A program made the position numbers and the translations under genes. A stretch of 64,000 nucleotides of DNA from Burkholderia aenigmatica. GTDB taxonomy: Bacteria > Pseudomonadota > Gammaproteobacteria > Burkholderiales > Burkholderiaceae. Below are positions 9,178 through 17,423 of the stretch, piece after piece. The notes below the pieces were generated by a model. That model did no database searches. It was not told the DNA's origin and saw nothing but the letters and a program-made list of their open reading frames with translations. The stretch spans positions 1 to 64,000 of the forward strand of contig NZ_CABVQC010000029.1 in the NCBI RefSeq assembly GCF_902499175.1. Reading direction: 5' to 3'. Position 1 is the first letter of the stretch, and each line of letters begins with the position of its first letter.

Positions 9178-9224
9178 CAATAACGACTTTCTTCTGCGTT
9201 AAGAGAGTCATACGAGTCCGTCGT

Positions 9225-9244
9225 TATCCTATTTAAATAGGATA
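9225..9244. promoter_or_regulatory. Perfect 20-bp palindrome, candidate operator
   Basis: The sequence TATCCTATTTAAATAGGATA is a perfect 20-base palindrome lying 139 bp upstream of the first gene of the exopolysaccharide region. In a GC-rich genome such an AT-rich perfect dyad is unlikely by chance. It suggests a dimeric repressor or activator site, or an XIS/IHF-like bend site. No known consensus is recognised. Confidence 0.5.
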
Positions 9245-9382
9245 TTTCACCGACGTGCCATTCCGGCCACACGCGGTTGTTGGTTCAAAAACCATCGTGT
9301 ATCAATAGCGTGTCGCAAAAAGAACGCTGGCAAATCTGACTCGGAATAAATGCTCGCCATTGATTCCGGACGGGAGGTTGCA

Positions 9383-9826
9383 ATGTCTTCCTCGTTTCGA
9401 CAGCATGCTCGCCCTTACCTGAGCGTCTTCATCTCCGCGCTCTGCATGAATGCGATGGCCCAGACGCTCGCGTCCCGGCCACCCGCCCCCGCCCCTGCCC
9501 CGGCATCCGACCCGGGTGCGGGCCGCTACGTCATTTCGTATATCTGCGGCGACGCACGGATCGACGGTACGGCACCGCTGCCCCCCGACGGCCGGCCGTA
9601 CAACCTGGGCGTGTCGTTTGCTTCCGCCAAGACGGGGCAGCCGCTCGCCAACGTCCAGGTGCGCCTGCGACGACATGGTCGCGTACTCGTCGAATTCAAT
9701 GCATCGGGGTCGCGCTGCCTGTTCAGCGTGCCCGATGCGAGCTACCGGGTCGAAGGCACCTATCAGGGCGCGACCCAGTTCGCGATCGTCGAAACGGGTG
9801 CGCTGACCACGCAGTTGCGATGGTGA
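9383..9826 (+). CDS. Small exported protein upstream of pgaABCD, function unknown
   Basis: A 147-residue protein starting MSSSFRQHARPYLSVFISA. The ATG at 9383 has GGGAGG at 9372-9377. An upstream in-frame ATG at 9350 lacks a ribosome site. Residues 1-30 look like a signal peptide (hydrophobic YLSVFISALCMNAMAQTLA). A short Pro/Ala stretch follows, then a domain of about 100 residues (YVISYICGDARIDG to the C-terminal TTQLRW). Its pattern, GVSFASAKTGQPLANVQVRLRR...YRVEGTYQG, resembles beta-sandwich carboxypeptidase-regulatory/Ig-like folds. Two Cys residues could form a periplasmic disulfide. The gene ends 63 bp before the next one, and the same strand continues into pgaA. It could therefore be part of the polysaccharide operon, perhaps as a periplasmic polymer-binding protein; that role is inference. 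Confidence 0.7.
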   Translation: MSSSFRQHARPYLSVFISALCMNAMAQTLASRPPAPAPAPASDPGAGRYVISYICGDARIDGTAPLPPDGRPYNLGVSFASAKTGQPLANVQVRLRRHGRVLVEFNASGSRCLFSVPDASYRVEGTYQGATQFAIVETGALTTQLRW

Positions 9827-9889
9827 ACGCCACCTGACCCCGCCCGAATCGCGACTTTCACCGCAACGTATCGAATCGAGGAGCTTTGC

Positions 9890-10702
9890 ATGACTCGTGG
9901 AGAACGACCGGACGGTTCGCCCGCCCACCCGCCGAAACCCTCCTGGGGGCCTGGAAAAAACGCGGCGCTCAGCTTCGTCGCATTCGCCGCGATCTTCGGC
10001 ATCTTCGCCTATGTCGAACGGGACACGACGGTCAGCCATGCAAGCGTGACGCACGACATCTCCGGTGTGATCAGAACCGCCGTCGGGAAAACCCGCAACG
10101 CAATCGTAGCCGCCACGGCGCGCGCAACCAGCGCGTCACGCGCGCCCGGAACGTCGACCGCCTCCGACCCCGCCCCCATGCCGACGCCGGCGCTCGCACC
10201 GGCCACGCCCCCCGTCACACCGCAGCCGTCCGCGCCGGAAGCGCTCTCGGTATCGACGGTGCGCCCCGTCACGCTCGCGGTCGAGCCGGAGGTGGCGCCA
10301 CGGGCACGGACCCACGTCGTCGCGAAACACCGGCAATCGTCGCATGCGCCGCCCGTGACGCTGGCGGCCAACACGCATGCCGCGCCGGCCCACAGCCGCG
10401 CCGCCATACGGCCCGGCGCCGCGCATCGCGCACCGCGAACCGAAACGCTGGCCGGCACGAGAAAGCGCATGGACCTCGCGCCGAAACCGCAGTCGTACGG
10501 ACCCGATTCGGCCCGCATGCAGACGGCAAGCGTCACGCGCTCGGATCTGGAAAGTGCACGTGCGCTGGCGAAGGCGCGCTCGTGCGCGGTGATCGACGAA
10601 TGGAACTGTGTGGAACAAAACGCGAGCCGGGTGCTCGCGATCGACCCGAAGAACAGCGAATCGCGCGCGTTGCTTGGGCAAGCGATCCGCAACCGGCTGT
10701 AA
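9890..10702 (+). CDS. Membrane-anchored Ala/Pro-rich protein upstream of pgaA
   Basis: A 270-residue protein with GAGGAG at 9878-9883 ahead of its ATG. One transmembrane segment is visible at about residues 24-41 (AALSFVAFAAIFGIFAYV). It is followed by a long Ala/Pro/Thr-rich, low-complexity periplasmic stretch (about 60-205). A short C-terminal segment (LAKARSCAVIDEWNCVEQNASRVLAIDPKNSESRALLGQAI) resembles one tetratricopeptide-like hairpin and carries two Cys. The topology suggests an inner-membrane anchor with a periplasm-spanning arm. It lies between the small exported protein and pgaA, 95 bp upstream of the pgaA start. It may help connect the inner-membrane PgaCD synthase with the outer-membrane exporter; that is speculative. 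I recognise no named family. Confidence 0.72.
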   Translation: MTRGERPDGSPAHPPKPSWGPGKNAALSFVAFAAIFGIFAYVERDTTVSHASVTHDISGVIRTAVGKTRNAIVAATARATSASRAPGTSTASDPAPMPTPALAPATPPVTPQPSAPEALSVSTVRPVTLAVEPEVAPRARTHVVAKHRQSSHAPPVTLAANTHAAPAHSRAAIRPGAAHRAPRTETLAGTRKRMDLAPKPQSYGPDSARMQTASVTRSDLESARALAKARSCAVIDEWNCVEQNASRVLAIDPKNSESRALLGQAIRNRL

Positions 10703-10797
10703 GCCGGACCCGCATCGCCGGGCACTCGCAGCCCGGCCACGCGACGCGCGTCGTCAGGCGTGCAACCGATGTGATCGTTTCGAAAGGAGGACACCTC

Positions 10798-13497
10798 GTG
10801 GACAACAATCGCAAACAACAATGCACCACCGACGCTCCGTCCAACCGGCGGATCCTCCTGCATGCGCCGCTGGTGTTGCTGCTCGTCGCGTCCGGCCCCT
10901 GCTTCTCCGCCGACGGCGATACGGAAGCAGGCGGCGTCAACGCAATCGCCGGGACCCACGGCGCGCCGGATGCGTCACCGCGCGCCATGCAGCCCACGGT
11001 CGTGTCGATCCAGATTGCCGACGCTGGGGGCGCCCCGCCCCCTCATGCGCCGACGCCGATCGCGCAGGCTTCCGATGCGTCGATGCAGATCGCGCAGGCG
11101 TCGAACCCGCAGCAGCCGACCACGGTCGTGGTCGAACCGGAGGCGCCGAAATCGAGCGACCCGGTGCCGGTCGCGCGATCGCCGGATACGCCGACGACGC
11201 CGAATACGCCGGCACCGGTCGCGCAGACGCCGGGCACGCCGATGCTGCTTGCGCAGGCCACGACCGCCCGACCGCCCGATGCGCCGACGCTTCCTGCCGC
11301 GACGACGTCCGACACGCCGGCATCCCCTTCGCCAGCACCGATCGCGCCCACGCCGGACGCCCCGCCGACAGTCGCACAACCTGCGCCCGCCGTACCGTCG
11401 AATACGCCGACGCAAACCGCGCAGGCCTCCGGCGCCCCGATGCCGAACTCGCCTGCCCCCGCTCCCCAGATGCCGGGTGCGCCACCGCCGTCGTCCCCGG
11501 CGCCGAACTCGCAGACGCCCGGCGCGCAGCTACCCGGCGAAGGGACACAACGATCGCAAGGGCCCGACGTCGAGACCCCGAATGCCCAGGCACCTAATCT
11601 GAGCACCGCCGACGTCGCGACCGTACGCAACGACGTGTTCGGCCTCGCGGCGAGCGGCGGCGCGATCAAGGCACTCGACGAAGCGAAGGCACGGCCCGAT
11701 GCGTTCTCCGCAGTCGACATCGCGCAACTCGAAGAACTGGCGATTCGCCAGCAGGTGCGCGGCGGACGCGACAAGTCGCGCTCGATGACGAGTTCCGACC
11801 GCTTCGACGGGATCGACAACGCGCTGCGCGCGGCCGACGACCTCGACAAGCGGATGCCGGCCACGCCGGAGTACACGCCGGTCAGGACGGCGCTCGCGGG
11901 CGACCGCACGGTCGCCTACGCAGCGCGCGGCGACATGAAGCAGGCCGTCTCGACGTTCGAAACCATTCCGTCCAACGCGGAGATTTCGATCGATGCGCTG
12001 TCGGCCGTCGGCGATGCCTACCTGTACCTGAGCGAGCCGGGCAAAGCCACCGTCGTGTACCAGCGCGCGCTGAAGCAGGCAACCGCATCGCCGACGGATC
12101 GCGCGACCCGCGGCTTCCAGTACGGTGCACGCACGCGCCCGATCGAACTGCGCGAAGGGCTGTTCTGGTCGTACGTCGACCAGGGCCGCGCGGCGGACGC
12201 GAAACAGGCGCTCGATGACATGGGCGCATCGCTGCCGCCGGCCAAGGAGGTGCAAACCGTCGGCCCAGGGGAAAGCGACTATCTGCGTTACTACCGGCTG
12301 CGCGCGCAATACCTGATCTTCACGGGCCACGTCGATCAAGGGATCGCCGCGCTCGAGGCGCTCGAGAAGCAGGTGCCGTTCAACGCAGAGATCCGTGCCG
12401 CGCACGCCGACGCGGTGTCCGGCCAGTCGCATCCCCGCCAGGCGATCGCGATGTATCACGCGTCGCTGACCGACCACCCGGACAGCGTCGAAATGCTCGC
12501 GGGCCTCGGCCGCGCATCGCTCGCGGCGGACGACTACGCGACCGCGAAGAACGTCGACCAGACCCTGGACAACACGTTCCCGGACAGCGGTGCCGTGCGC
12601 AGCTTCAAGCGCGACTACAACGCATACCGCAGCCCCGTGTTCACGACCGACCTGAGCTACGAGCACGGCAACAGCGCACTGGCCGACAACAGCTTCACGT
12701 CGGACAGCTATGTGTATTCGCAACCGTTCGGCGACAACTGGCGCGTCTTCTCGCACACGTTCTTCGGCTATGCGCAGACCGACGCCGGCAACCTCAGCCG
12801 CACGCGTACGGGCATCGGCGGCGACTACCGTCACGGGCCGCTCACGGTCCAGGGCGAAGTCACGCGTTCGCTCGGCTCGGACGGCCGAACCGGTGGCCGC
12901 GGGTCGATCGCGTACGCGCTGAACGACTACTGGACCGTCAGCGGCTCGCTCGACACCAACGACAACTCGCTGCCGTGGAAAGCATATGCCGCGCACATCT
13001 GGGGCCGCTCGGCGAACGTCTCGGTGGTGTATCGCCAGAACGACCGGCGCGAGGTCAAGCTGAGCTACGGCGTGAGCCGCTACAGCGACACGAACCTGCA
13101 CCAGGAAATTTCGGCGACCGCCACGCAGCGCGTGTACACGACCGCCAACCAGCAGGTCAACGTCTCGCTGGATCTCGGCACCGACAGCAACACGCGCCAG
13201 AACGCGCCCTACTTCAACCCGGGCCGCGACTATGCGGCCGCGGCGACCGTCATGCACCAGCTGACCCTGTGGAAGAAGGGCGACATGGGGCTGCAGCAGC
13301 GTGTCTCGGTGTCCGGCGGCGTGTACAACGAGCGCGGCTTCGGCACCAGCCCTCTGTGGAGCGCGCGCCTCGAGCACGCGTGGACGTTCAAGCACGACAT
13401 CACGCTGAGCTATGGCGTCGAGGTCAGCAGCCACGCGTACGACGGCGAGCGCGAACGCTCCGAAACCGGCTTCATGTCGGTCAACCTGCCGTTCTAG
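10798..13497 (+). CDS. pgaA: Poly-beta-1,6-GlcNAc outer-membrane export porin PgaA
   Basis: An 899-residue protein with a GTG start at 10798, preceded by AGGAGG (10785-10790) at 7-base spacing. The reading frame stays open upstream, but that part overlaps the previous gene and looks like shadow. Residues 1-37 are a signal peptide (LLHAPLVLLLVASGPCFSA). Residues about 45-268 are an unusual Pro/Ala/Thr/Gln-rich tract with degenerate P-x-A-P and IAQAS repeats. Residues about 270-610 form tetratricopeptide-like helices. From about 613 (VFTTDLSYEHGNSAL) comes a beta-barrel ending in terminal Phe (MSVNLPF), the usual outer-membrane insertion signal. PgaA secretes partly deacetylated polymer through the outer membrane. 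The long low-complexity tract is not a feature of the E. coli protein as I know it. The gene is followed by pgaB after 15 bp. Confidence 0.9.
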   Translation: MDNNRKQQCTTDAPSNRRILLHAPLVLLLVASGPCFSADGDTEAGGVNAIAGTHGAPDASPRAMQPTVVSIQIADAGGAPPPHAPTPIAQASDASMQIAQASNPQQPTTVVVEPEAPKSSDPVPVARSPDTPTTPNTPAPVAQTPGTPMLLAQATTARPPDAPTLPAATTSDTPASPSPAPIAPTPDAPPTVAQPAPAVPSNTPTQTAQASGAPMPNSPAPAPQMPGAPPPSSPAPNSQTPGAQLPGEGTQRSQGPDVETPNAQAPNLSTADVATVRNDVFGLAASGGAIKALDEAKARPDAFSAVDIAQLEELAIRQQVRGGRDKSRSMTSSDRFDGIDNALRAADDLDKRMPATPEYTPVRTALAGDRTVAYAARGDMKQAVSTFETIPSNAEISIDALSAVGDAYLYLSEPGKATVVYQRALKQATASPTDRATRGFQYGARTRPIELREGLFWSYVDQGRAADAKQALDDMGASLPPAKEVQTVGPGESDYLRYYRLRAQYLIFTGHVDQGIAALEALEKQVPFNAEIRAAHADAVSGQSHPRQAIAMYHASLTDHPDSVEMLAGLGRASLAADDYATAKNVDQTLDNTFPDSGAVRSFKRDYNAYRSPVFTTDLSYEHGNSALADNSFTSDSYVYSQPFGDNWRVFSHTFFGYAQTDAGNLSRTRTGIGGDYRHGPLTVQGEVTRSLGSDGRTGGRGSIAYALNDYWTVSGSLDTNDNSLPWKAYAAHIWGRSANVSVVYRQNDRREVKLSYGVSRYSDTNLHQEISATATQRVYTTANQQVNVSLDLGTDSNTRQNAPYFNPGRDYAAAATVMHQLTLWKKGDMGLQQRVSVSGGVYNERGFGTSPLWSARLEHAWTFKHDITLSYGVEVSSHAYDGERERSETGFMSVNLPF

Positions 13498-13512
13498 CAA
13501 GGAGATCGGGTA

Positions 13513-15612
13513 ATGCAATCCAGACGGACCTTCATGTGCGGATGCCTCGGCACGTTTGCCGCCTGCTCGCTGTTTCCTGGCGTGACCCATGCCAAGATGA
13601 TCGACCTGCTGCCGCCTTCCGACCCGGCCGACGGCAAGACGTTTCGCGTGATCTGCATGCATGACGTGCGCGACAACCTGATGGCGTCGTTTTCGTCGCC
13701 GTCGACGTCGGCGTTGATCGATCCGTTCGCGGTCGATACCGGCACGCTGACCGCGATCTTCTCGTGGCTGCAGACCAACAACTACCACACCATCACGGTC
13801 AAGCAGATCGAGGAGTCGCGGCACGGCGGCAAGCCGCTGCCGCCGCGCGCGGTGCTCATCACGTTCGACGACGGCTTTCGCAGCCACTACACGAAGGTGC
13901 TGCCGCTGCTCGAGCGATTCAAGTATCCGGCCGTGATGGGCATCGTCACCGCGTGGATCGATACCCCGCCGGATACGCCGATCCGCCTCAGCGACAAGGT
14001 CCAGGTGCCGCGCGACTACTTCATGTCGTGGGACGAGGTGAAGCGTCTCGGCCAGTCGCAGTTCGTCGAACTCGGCTGCCACACGCACAACCTCCATCAC
14101 GGCGCGATCGCGAATCCGCAAGGCAACGAATTGCCGGCGACCACGTCGCACCTCTACCTGCAAGACGAGAAGCGCTATGAAACCGACGCCGAATTCGAAG
14201 CGCGCGTGCACAACGACCTGCAGACATGCGTGCGACAGATCCACGAACATACCGGCATCGTCGCACGCTCGATGGTGTGGCCATACGGCGCGGAAAACCA
14301 GCCGGTGCGCCAGATATCGACGTCGCTCGGCATGGACATCCAGTTCAGCCTCGATTCCGGCCCGAATACGCCGGACGTGCCGCTGGACCGGCTGCGGCGG
14401 ATCCTGATGATGTACGACGTCGACATCGGCGGGTTCGAGCGCTCGATGCGCGAGCCGGCGTCGAACCGCGGCGACGTCGACGTGCCCGAGCGCACCGTGC
14501 AGGTCGACCTGGACCAGGTCTACGATCCGGATCTCGCGCGGCAGGAAGCGAATCTCGGCAAACTGATCGAACGTATCTACCGGATGCAGCCGAAATCGGT
14601 GTACCTGCAGGCGTTTGCGGACCCGAAAGGCACGGGCGTGGCCGAATCCGTGTATTTCCCTAACCGGCACCTGCCGATGCGCGCCGACCTGTTCTCGCGC
14701 GCCGCGTGGCAGCTCAACACGCGCTCCAACGTGCAGGTGTACGCCTGGATGCCGGTGCTCGCGTTCCGGCCACCGGCCGACAAGCTGCGCGGGCTCGAGG
14801 CCGTGAGTGCCTACGGCGGCGCACCGGCCCGCGAGAACGGCACGCGCACGTTCCGGCTGAGCCCGTTCGATCCGGATGCGCGGCTGATGATCCAGCAGAT
14901 CTACGAGGATCTCAGCAAGCACGCATCGTTCAGCGGCATCCTGTTCAGCGACGACGCCGTGCTCGACGACTACGAGGATGCGGGCCGGCATGCGCTGCGC
15001 ACCTATTCGCAGTGGGGGCTGCCGGCCGACGTCGGCAAGATCCGCGAGAACCCCGACCTGCTGAAACGCTGGACCCGGCAGAAGTCGCGCTACCTGATCG
15101 ACCTGACCCGCCAGCTCGAACAGGTCGTGCTGGCCCACCAGAACGTGGGCGACGTGCTGACCGCGCGCAACATCTTCGCGCTGCCGGTACTCAAGCCCGA
15201 ATCGGAGGCGTGGTACGCGCAGAACTACGACGATTTTCTCGCCACTTACGACTACGTCGCGCTGATGGCGATGCCGTACATGGAGCAGGCGAAGGATCCC
15301 GACGGCTGGCTGGACCAGCTCGTGAAGGCCGTCCGTGCGAAGAAGCTCGGGCTGCGGCGCACCGTGTTCGAACTGCAGTCGTACGACTGGCACGCGCGCA
15401 AGGAGGTCCCCGCCAGCACGCTGCTCACGCAGATGCGGCGGCTGCGCAGCGAGGGCGCGGTGAATTTCGGCTACTACCCGGACAACTTCCTGAACGGCCT
15501 GCCGGAACTCGATGCGATGCGCGACGTGATGTCGCTGAAGTCGCGCCTCGACCCGACGTCGATCAACGCACTGATGCAGATGCAGAAACCGCAGGGGACG
15601 AAGACGCCATGA
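13513..15612 (+). CDS. pgaB: Poly-beta-1,6-GlcNAc N-deacetylase PgaB
   Basis: This 699-residue protein has a twin-Arg-like start (MQSRRTFMCGC) and a possible lipobox around FAAC, consistent with an outer-membrane-anchored periplasmic enzyme. The N-terminal half is a carbohydrate esterase family 4 deacetylase: the motif ITFDDGF contains D119/D120, and CHTHNLHHG supplies metal ligands H190 and H195 with the expected five-residue spacing. The C-terminal half (about 330-690) matches the PgaB glycoside-hydrolase-like domain (MQPKSVYLQAFADPKG, GILFSDDAVLDDYED, YDYVALMAMPYME). It partly deacetylates the polymer so that PgaA can export it. It overlaps pgaC by the ATGA arrangement at 15609-15612, so the two are translationally coupled. 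Confidence 0.95.
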   Translation: MQSRRTFMCGCLGTFAACSLFPGVTHAKMIDLLPPSDPADGKTFRVICMHDVRDNLMASFSSPSTSALIDPFAVDTGTLTAIFSWLQTNNYHTITVKQIEESRHGGKPLPPRAVLITFDDGFRSHYTKVLPLLERFKYPAVMGIVTAWIDTPPDTPIRLSDKVQVPRDYFMSWDEVKRLGQSQFVELGCHTHNLHHGAIANPQGNELPATTSHLYLQDEKRYETDAEFEARVHNDLQTCVRQIHEHTGIVARSMVWPYGAENQPVRQISTSLGMDIQFSLDSGPNTPDVPLDRLRRILMMYDVDIGGFERSMREPASNRGDVDVPERTVQVDLDQVYDPDLARQEANLGKLIERIYRMQPKSVYLQAFADPKGTGVAESVYFPNRHLPMRADLFSRAAWQLNTRSNVQVYAWMPVLAFRPPADKLRGLEAVSAYGGAPARENGTRTFRLSPFDPDARLMIQQIYEDLSKHASFSGILFSDDAVLDDYEDAGRHALRTYSQWGLPADVGKIRENPDLLKRWTRQKSRYLIDLTRQLEQVVLAHQNVGDVLTARNIFALPVLKPESEAWYAQNYDDFLATYDYVALMAMPYMEQAKDPDGWLDQLVKAVRAKKLGLRRTVFELQSYDWHARKEVPASTLLTQMRRLRSEGAVNFGYYPDNFLNGLPELDAMRDVMSLKSRLDPTSINALMQMQKPQGTKTP

Positions 15613-16880
15613 CAACTCACAGCATCATCCAGCGCCTGCAGGATTTCGTCTTCTACTACCCGTTCTTCATGTCGTACCTGTGGATGATCGGCGGCGTCGT
15701 GCACTACTTCCTGCTCGAGGAAGGCCGCGAGCTGTCCACGCGGACGATCGCGTCGAGCGGGATCCCGAAGATCTCGATCGTCGTGCCCTGCTTCAACGAA
15801 GCCGCGAACGCGCGCAGCGTGATCGGCCACCTGAACGGGATGCAGTATCCGAACTACGACATCATCGCGGTCAACGACGGCAGCCAGGATCGCACCGGCG
15901 AGATCCTCAACGAGCTGGCCGTCGAGATCCCGCGGCTGCTCGTGATCCATCACGCGCGCAACGAAGGCAAGGCGGTCGGGCTCACGACCGCGGCAGCCGT
16001 GTCGAACGCGGAATACCTGCTGTGCATCGACGGCGACGCGCTGCTCGCGCACGATGCGATCGGCTGGATGCTCGAGCATTTCCTGACCGATCCGGGCGTC
16101 GGTGCCGTGACCGGCAATCCGCGCATCCGCACGCGCACGTCGTTGCTCGGCCGCATGCAGGTCGGCGAATTCTCGTCGATCGTCGGGCTGATCAAGCGCA
16201 CGCAGCAGGTGTACGGCCGCATCTTCACGGTATCCGGCGTGATCACGATGTTCCGCAAGACCGCGCTCGCCGACGTCGGCTACTGGAGCTCGGACATGCT
16301 GACCGAGGACATCGACATCAGCTGGAAGCTGCAGTGCCGCGACTGGCGTGTCGTGTACGAGCCGCACGCGCTGAGCTGGATCCTGATGCCCGAAACGCTG
16401 AAGGGCCTGTACCGGCAGCGGCTGCGCTGGTCGAAGGGCGGCATCCAGGTGCTGATGAAGTACGCGGGCACGCTCGCGCGGCCGACGCAGATGATGATGT
16501 GGCCGCTGTTCGCCGAGTACCTGATCGGCATCGCGTGGGCGTACTCGATGTCGTTCATCCTGCTGCTCGCGCTGATCGATGTCGTGTACCCGCTGCCGCA
16601 GAGCTGGCATGTATCGGTCGTGCCGCACTGGCACGGGATGCTGCTGGTCGCCACCTGCATCCTGCAACTGATCATCGGCAGCATGATCGATCGTCGTTAC
16701 GACGAAAAACTCCTGATGTATTTCCTGGACACCGTCTGGTATCCCGTCGCCTTCTGGTTGATCAGCATGATCACCACCGTCGTCGCCCTGCCTGCCATCG
16801 TGCTGCGGGGCCGCGGCAAGCGGGCCGTATGGGTCAGCCCCGACCGAGGCATTCAACATGAAGAACGCGCCGATTATTGA
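15609..16880 (+). CDS. pgaC: Poly-beta-1,6-GlcNAc synthase PgaC (family 2 glycosyltransferase)
   Basis: A 423-residue inner-membrane glycosyltransferase starting MTTHSIIQRLQDF at the ATG that overlaps the pgaB stop. The order is an N-terminal membrane helix (about 15-35), a GT2 catalytic domain (SIVVPCFNEAANA; CIDGDALL as the DxD region; MLTEDIDISWKLQ as the TED base; RQRLRWSKGG as the (Q/R)xxRW acceptor motif), then two to four C-terminal helices. It uses UDP-GlcNAc to make poly-beta-1,6-N-acetylglucosamine together with PgaD. In other bacteria this step is activated by cyclic-di-GMP. It overlaps pgaD by 23 bp. All expected motifs are intact. Confidence 0.96.
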   Translation: MTTHSIIQRLQDFVFYYPFFMSYLWMIGGVVHYFLLEEGRELSTRTIASSGIPKISIVVPCFNEAANARSVIGHLNGMQYPNYDIIAVNDGSQDRTGEILNELAVEIPRLLVIHHARNEGKAVGLTTAAAVSNAEYLLCIDGDALLAHDAIGWMLEHFLTDPGVGAVTGNPRIRTRTSLLGRMQVGEFSSIVGLIKRTQQVYGRIFTVSGVITMFRKTALADVGYWSSDMLTEDIDISWKLQCRDWRVVYEPHALSWILMPETLKGLYRQRLRWSKGGIQVLMKYAGTLARPTQMMMWPLFAEYLIGIAWAYSMSFILLLALIDVVYPLPQSWHVSVVPHWHGMLLVATCILQLIIGSMIDRRYDEKLLMYFLDTVWYPVAFWLISMITTVVALPAIVLRGRGKRAVWVSPDRGIQHEERADY

Positions 16881-17346
16881 CCTCTCCCTGCGCGCACCGC
16901 GCGAAATGATCGCAGAACGCGGCCGCATCGTCGGCTCCGTGCTGGTCGTCTGGTTCCGGCTCTTGCGGCCGGCGCTGGTGGGTGCCGTCTGGGCATCGAT
17001 CTGCATCTACACGTACCGCTACCTGCTGCCGTTCAACCCGGCCGAGATGCCGATCGAACAGATGGTGTTCTACGCGACCAGCATCGCGCTCATCGCGGGC
17101 ACCATCGTCACATGGCTGATCGCCGGACGCGTCGTGCATCCGCTGGCCTACCGGCTGCGCGTGTCGAAGATGCTGCGGCGCTCGGCCAGCGCGAAGGTGC
17201 GCTCGGTGCCGCCGACCGTGCTGGCCAGCGCCCGCCGGCGCGGCGCGCGGCGCACGACGCGCATTCTCGTCGCGTCGCACGACGCGAACGGCTCGATCTC
17301 GGGCATCGAATGGGTCGCCCACGCAGGGCCGCCGCCCCGCGAGTAG
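16858..17346 (+). CDS. pgaD: PgaD-like accessory subunit of the PNAG synthase
   Basis: A 162-residue inner-membrane protein with two membrane segments (about 35-55, LVGAVWASICIYTYRYL, and about 70-92, MVFYATSIALIAGTIVTWLI) and a basic C-terminus. This is the PgaD layout. Position after pgaC with a 23-bp overlap supports the call, since sequence conservation in this family is low. PgaD binds PgaC and takes part in cyclic-di-GMP-dependent activation in E. coli. The C-terminal 60 residues (KMLRRSASAKVRSVPP onward) are Arg-rich. Confidence 0.88.
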   Translation: MKNAPIIDLSLRAPREMIAERGRIVGSVLVVWFRLLRPALVGAVWASICIYTYRYLLPFNPAEMPIEQMVFYATSIALIAGTIVTWLIAGRVVHPLAYRLRVSKMLRRSASAKVRSVPPTVLASARRRGARRTTRILVASHDANGSISGIEWVAHAGPPPRE

Positions 17347-17423
17347 ATCAGCGGCGCCGTTCCTGACACCGTGCTGCCGCGCGTTGCCGGCAGGCCGGCA
17401 ACCTTTTGTGGATGAGGTGAATC

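Noticed and set aside
8670..9382. Possible small genes in the AT-rich gap
   Set aside because: Short frames in both directions lack ribosome sites and known domains. The region is better explained as regulatory DNA.
9886..10797. pgaA starting far upstream, giving a protein of about 1200 residues
   Set aside because: That extension overlaps the membrane protein gene in another frame and lacks a signal peptide at its start. The GTG at 10798 has an ideal AGGAGG and begins a clear signal peptide.
11530..15615. A long minus-strand open frame opposite pgaA and pgaB
   Set aside because: Its composition (Arg, His, Val, Ala repeats) is typical antisense shadow, and the plus-strand proteins are clearly identifiable.
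17347..17423. glmS ribozyme upstream of glmS
   Set aside because: The gap to pgaD is only 77 bp with no ribozyme-like core, and this element is characteristic of Gram-positive bacteria.
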